The notes under the pieces are model-generated. The model was not told the DNA's origin, did no database searches, and worked only from the letters and a program-made list of their open reading frames with translations. From NCBI GenBank assembly GCA_002311345.1, contig DCAA01000002.1, forward strand, positions 87,043 to 111,401: a stretch of 24,359 bases of DNA, written 5' to 3'. This DNA is from Planctomycetes bacterium UBA1146 (lineage in GTDB: Bacteria; Planctomycetota; UBA8108; UBA1146). How positions within the stretch are numbered: position 1 is the first letter of the stretch; the number at the start of each line of letters is the position of its first letter. A program made the position numbers and the translations under genes. Shown here piece by piece: positions 22,385 through 24,359 of this stretch.

Positions 22385-23890
22385 CTAGCCATCTGGGGTC
22401 GGGGGGCAAGTTCGAGCCCCACGACGAATCCTCTCGATCAAACCGGTCGTCGAAGCCCCTGGTTTCAAGGTCACCAGTTCTACACGCCCCCCGGCAGCCT
22501 CCACCACCTCACGACCGACCACCTCATCGATCTTGTAATCGGCCCCCTTGACCAGAACATCGGGCAATAACTCGGAGAGGATTGCTTCAGGAGTATCCTG
22601 GTCGAAAACCACGACATGGTCGACGCAGGCGAGGGCTCCGAGCAATCGCGCTCGCTCGGTTGCCGGAAGGAATGGCCTTTCGGGACCCTTCAATCTCGAC
22701 ACAGAGGCATCGGAGTTGATCCCGACCACCAACGTGTCTCCGAAAGCACGGGCGGTTTCGATCAGTTGCAGATGACCTGCGTGAAGAAGATCAAAGCACC
22801 CGTTTGTGAACACCACCACCTGACCATCCGCTTTCAACGTCGAGACAATCTGGATCATCTCTTCTCGCGTCCGAGTCAGATCGGGAGATCCTCTCTCGAG
22901 AGAATCTCTGGCTGCCTGGAGTTCCCACAGTTCCACCGGTTGAACTCCGGTCTTCTGCACCTCGATGCCGGCACCGAGATTGGCGAGTTGACACGCCTCA
23001 TCGATATCCCAACCGGCGGCAACAGCCAGTCCGAGAAGGGTGAGAACCATGTCGCCTGCTCCGGCCACGTCCGTCACCGCACGCACGCGGGTCGGGTGCC
23101 GACGATGATCTCCTTGCCGGGAGACACGGGTGATACCATCTCGATCAAGGGTCAGGATACAGTGATCCAGATCGAACCGATCCAGCAGCAACTCTCCAGC
23201 TTCCAGCTGTTTCTCCACCGCTTCATCGAAATCGATTCCGCTGGCACCACTGGCCTCGAACCGATTGGGACAGATCAGATGGGCCCCGCGGTAACCACTC
23301 CAGTTTCCTGATCGGCCCGGATCGACCAGCACGGGGATCGAACGGGATCGAGCCCTCTCGATCAGACTCCGCAACACCTCCTGGCCGAGCAGCCCTTTCT
23401 CGTAGTCGGAGATCAACACAGCAGCAGGGTCGGTGTCAAAGGCGGTCTCGATGGCACCCAGGACCGCCGCCTGCTCGGTCTCATCGAGAGGTCGTATCTG
23501 TTCGCGATCGAGACGTAGGATCTGTTGTTGTGCCCGGCCAGCGTGCTGGACCCCCGCCAGCACTCTGGTCTTGCGAATCGTCCTAGCGCTGCAGGAAACG
23601 ACCACTCCATCGACATTCGCATCTGCCGATTCGAGTGCAGCCAGTACATCTCTACCGCTGTCGTCATCTCCGACAAGTCCGACGACGACCACATCGGCTC
23701 CGAGAGCCCTCAGGTTGGTCACCACGCTACCTGCTCCTCCGACCCTCTTCTCGTGGTGCTTTTCCTTCACCACGGGTACCGGTGCCTCGGGAGAGACTCT
23801 CTCCACATCACCGTAGAAGTACTCGTCGAGCATCAGATCCCCGGCCACCAGAATGCGAACGTCACCAAGAGTTTCGAGTTCGGGAATCAA
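22385..23890 (-). CDS. hldE: Bifunctional heptose-7-phosphate kinase / heptose-1-phosphate adenylyltransferase
   Basis: HldE carries out two steps in making ADP-heptose for LPS. The N-terminal ribokinase-type domain (about residues 1-330) begins with ILVAGDLMLDEYFYG, contains ERVSPEAPVPVV and the GG substrate motif, and has the catalytic GAGD in VAGAGDMV. The C-terminal nucleotidyltransferase domain starts near residue 350 with VVFTNGCFDLLHAGH and includes GINSDASVSRLKGPERP and VKGADY. Length of 501 residues is slightly above the usual ~475. The start is a TTG at 23890 behind GGGGAGG; it overlaps the TGA of the preceding gene as TTGA, indicating coupling. gmhA and gmhB are not in the window. 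Confidence 0.95.
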   Translation of the reverse strand: MIPELETLGDVRILVAGDLMLDEYFYGDVERVSPEAPVPVVKEKHHEKRVGGAGSVVTNLRALGADVVVVGLVGDDDSGRDVLAALESADANVDGVVVSCSARTIRKTRVLAGVQHAGRAQQQILRLDREQIRPLDETEQAAVLGAIETAFDTDPAAVLISDYEKGLLGQEVLRSLIERARSRSIPVLVDPGRSGNWSGYRGAHLICPNRFEASGASGIDFDEAVEKQLEAGELLLDRFDLDHCILTLDRDGITRVSRQGDHRRHPTRVRAVTDVAGAGDMVLTLLGLAVAAGWDIDEACQLANLGAGIEVQKTGVQPVELWELQAARDSLERGSPDLTRTREEMIQIVSTLKADGQVVVFTNGCFDLLHAGHLQLIETARAFGDTLVVGINSDASVSRLKGPERPFLPATERARLLGALACVDHVVVFDQDTPEAILSELLPDVLVKGADYKIDEVVGREVVEAAGGRVELVTLKPGASTTGLIERIRRGARTCPPTPDG

Positions 23891-24359
23891 TTCGCCTCCC
23901 CTGACGCTCGAGTACTCATCTTCTGCAATACCGCAAGGCGAAACAGCGGCAGATTGATCTCGTGGTGTCCGATCAAGGAGATCCCCCGATGTACGGGCCT
24001 CTCCAGTACATTTTTGCTGGTTCGATAATGCGACAGCATATCGAAATTGATGGCAGTGATCCCATCGAGGGATTTACCCATGTTACGGGCAATGTTGACC
24101 ACCTTGAGGAACACCTCGGGCATCATCACCGCAGAACCTATGTTCAACCAGCAACCGTTCTCCAGATCTTTGACAACGGCTGCAAGAATCCGAAAATCAA
24201 TCGACGTTGCTTCCCCCATCGCAGCACCAGCAACTTCAGGATGCATGTGTACGATGTCGGTACCGAAGGCGACATGGACGGTAGCAGGAATGCCAAGACG
24301 CTGCGCCGCAGCGAGCATCGACAACTCAGCATGGGGAGATTCGACACTCTGAATCCAAT
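23887..24359 (-). CDS. Conserved hypothetical protein, C-terminal part (cut by window edge)
   Basis: The frame is open from the right edge to the TGA at 23887, giving at least 156 residues. It includes GIPATVHVAFGTDIVHMHPE, GSAVMMPEVFLKVVNIARN and a C-terminal GHHEINLPLF. I recall a family of uncharacterised proteins from Geobacter-like and other diderm bacteria with the same GTDIIHMHP, PEVFLKAL and GHHEI pattern, so this is a conserved protein and not a random frame. The several histidines and acidic residues could bind a metal or substrate, but no function can be given. The start lies outside the window. Its stop overlaps the hldE start codon, so it belongs to the same transcript and may be linked to heptose or LPS metabolism. 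Confidence 0.8.
   Translation of the reverse strand, partial: WIQSVESPHAELSMLAAAQRLGIPATVHVAFGTDIVHMHPEVAGAAMGEATSIDFRILAAVVKDLENGCWLNIGSAVMMPEVFLKVVNIARNMGKSLDGITAINFDMLSHYRTSKNVLERPVHRGISLIGHHEINLPLFRLAVLQKMSTRASGEAN

Overview
The window is dense bacterial chromosome from a Gram-negative-type (diderm) organism of moderately high GC. The diderm reading rests on HldE and a WaaF-like heptosyltransferase (heptose-containing LPS), Lnt (lipoprotein N-acylation) and two PilT-type ATPases (type IV pili). Nearly all genes are housekeeping or cell-envelope genes. I see no transposase, phage gene, CRISPR array, tRNA or rRNA. Several genes start with TTG behind a good Shine-Dalgarno. I cannot place the phylum firmly; the mixture recalls Planctomycetota or deltaproteobacterial-type genomes, and that is only an inference.

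Layout from left to right. 1-1648 (minus): cmk, plsC and the start of rpsA, a classical cluster. 1899-6328 (minus): a compact run plsY, gpsA, a shortened PII-like gene, glnA and larE, with overlaps or short gaps throughout; it joins phospholipid synthesis, nitrogen assimilation and a nickel-cofactor sulfur transferase. 6504-7550 (plus): a ThiF/MoeB-type E1 enzyme, divergent from plsY. 7639-11133: three unrecognised proteins (a helical cytoplasmic one, a small exported-looking one, a membrane-anchored one) and a possible small coupled ORF. 11373-14834 (minus): lnt then rpoN (sigma-54). 15137-16651 (plus): rpsU, a strong intrinsic terminator, then inositol-phosphate synthase starting only 18 bases after the terminator. 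16652-17030: a gap holding the best sigma-70 promoter of the window and, about 25 bases downstream of its predicted start, an intrinsic terminator, giving a candidate small RNA of about 66 nt. 17031-18767: a thioredoxin-fold gene without a CXXC motif, divergent from an Mrp/ApbC Fe-S carrier gene whose leader can form mutually exclusive stems. 18794-24359 (minus): a partial conserved gene, hldE, two pilT-type genes and a heptosyltransferase gene, i.e. LPS core and pilus retraction functions.

The most promising unexplained items are the tiny promoter-hairpin-terminator unit at 16768-16869, the PII-like protein that lacks the T-loop tyrosine and the B-loop beside glnA, the switch-like mrp leader, and the terminator that sits directly in front of the inositol-phosphate synthase gene.
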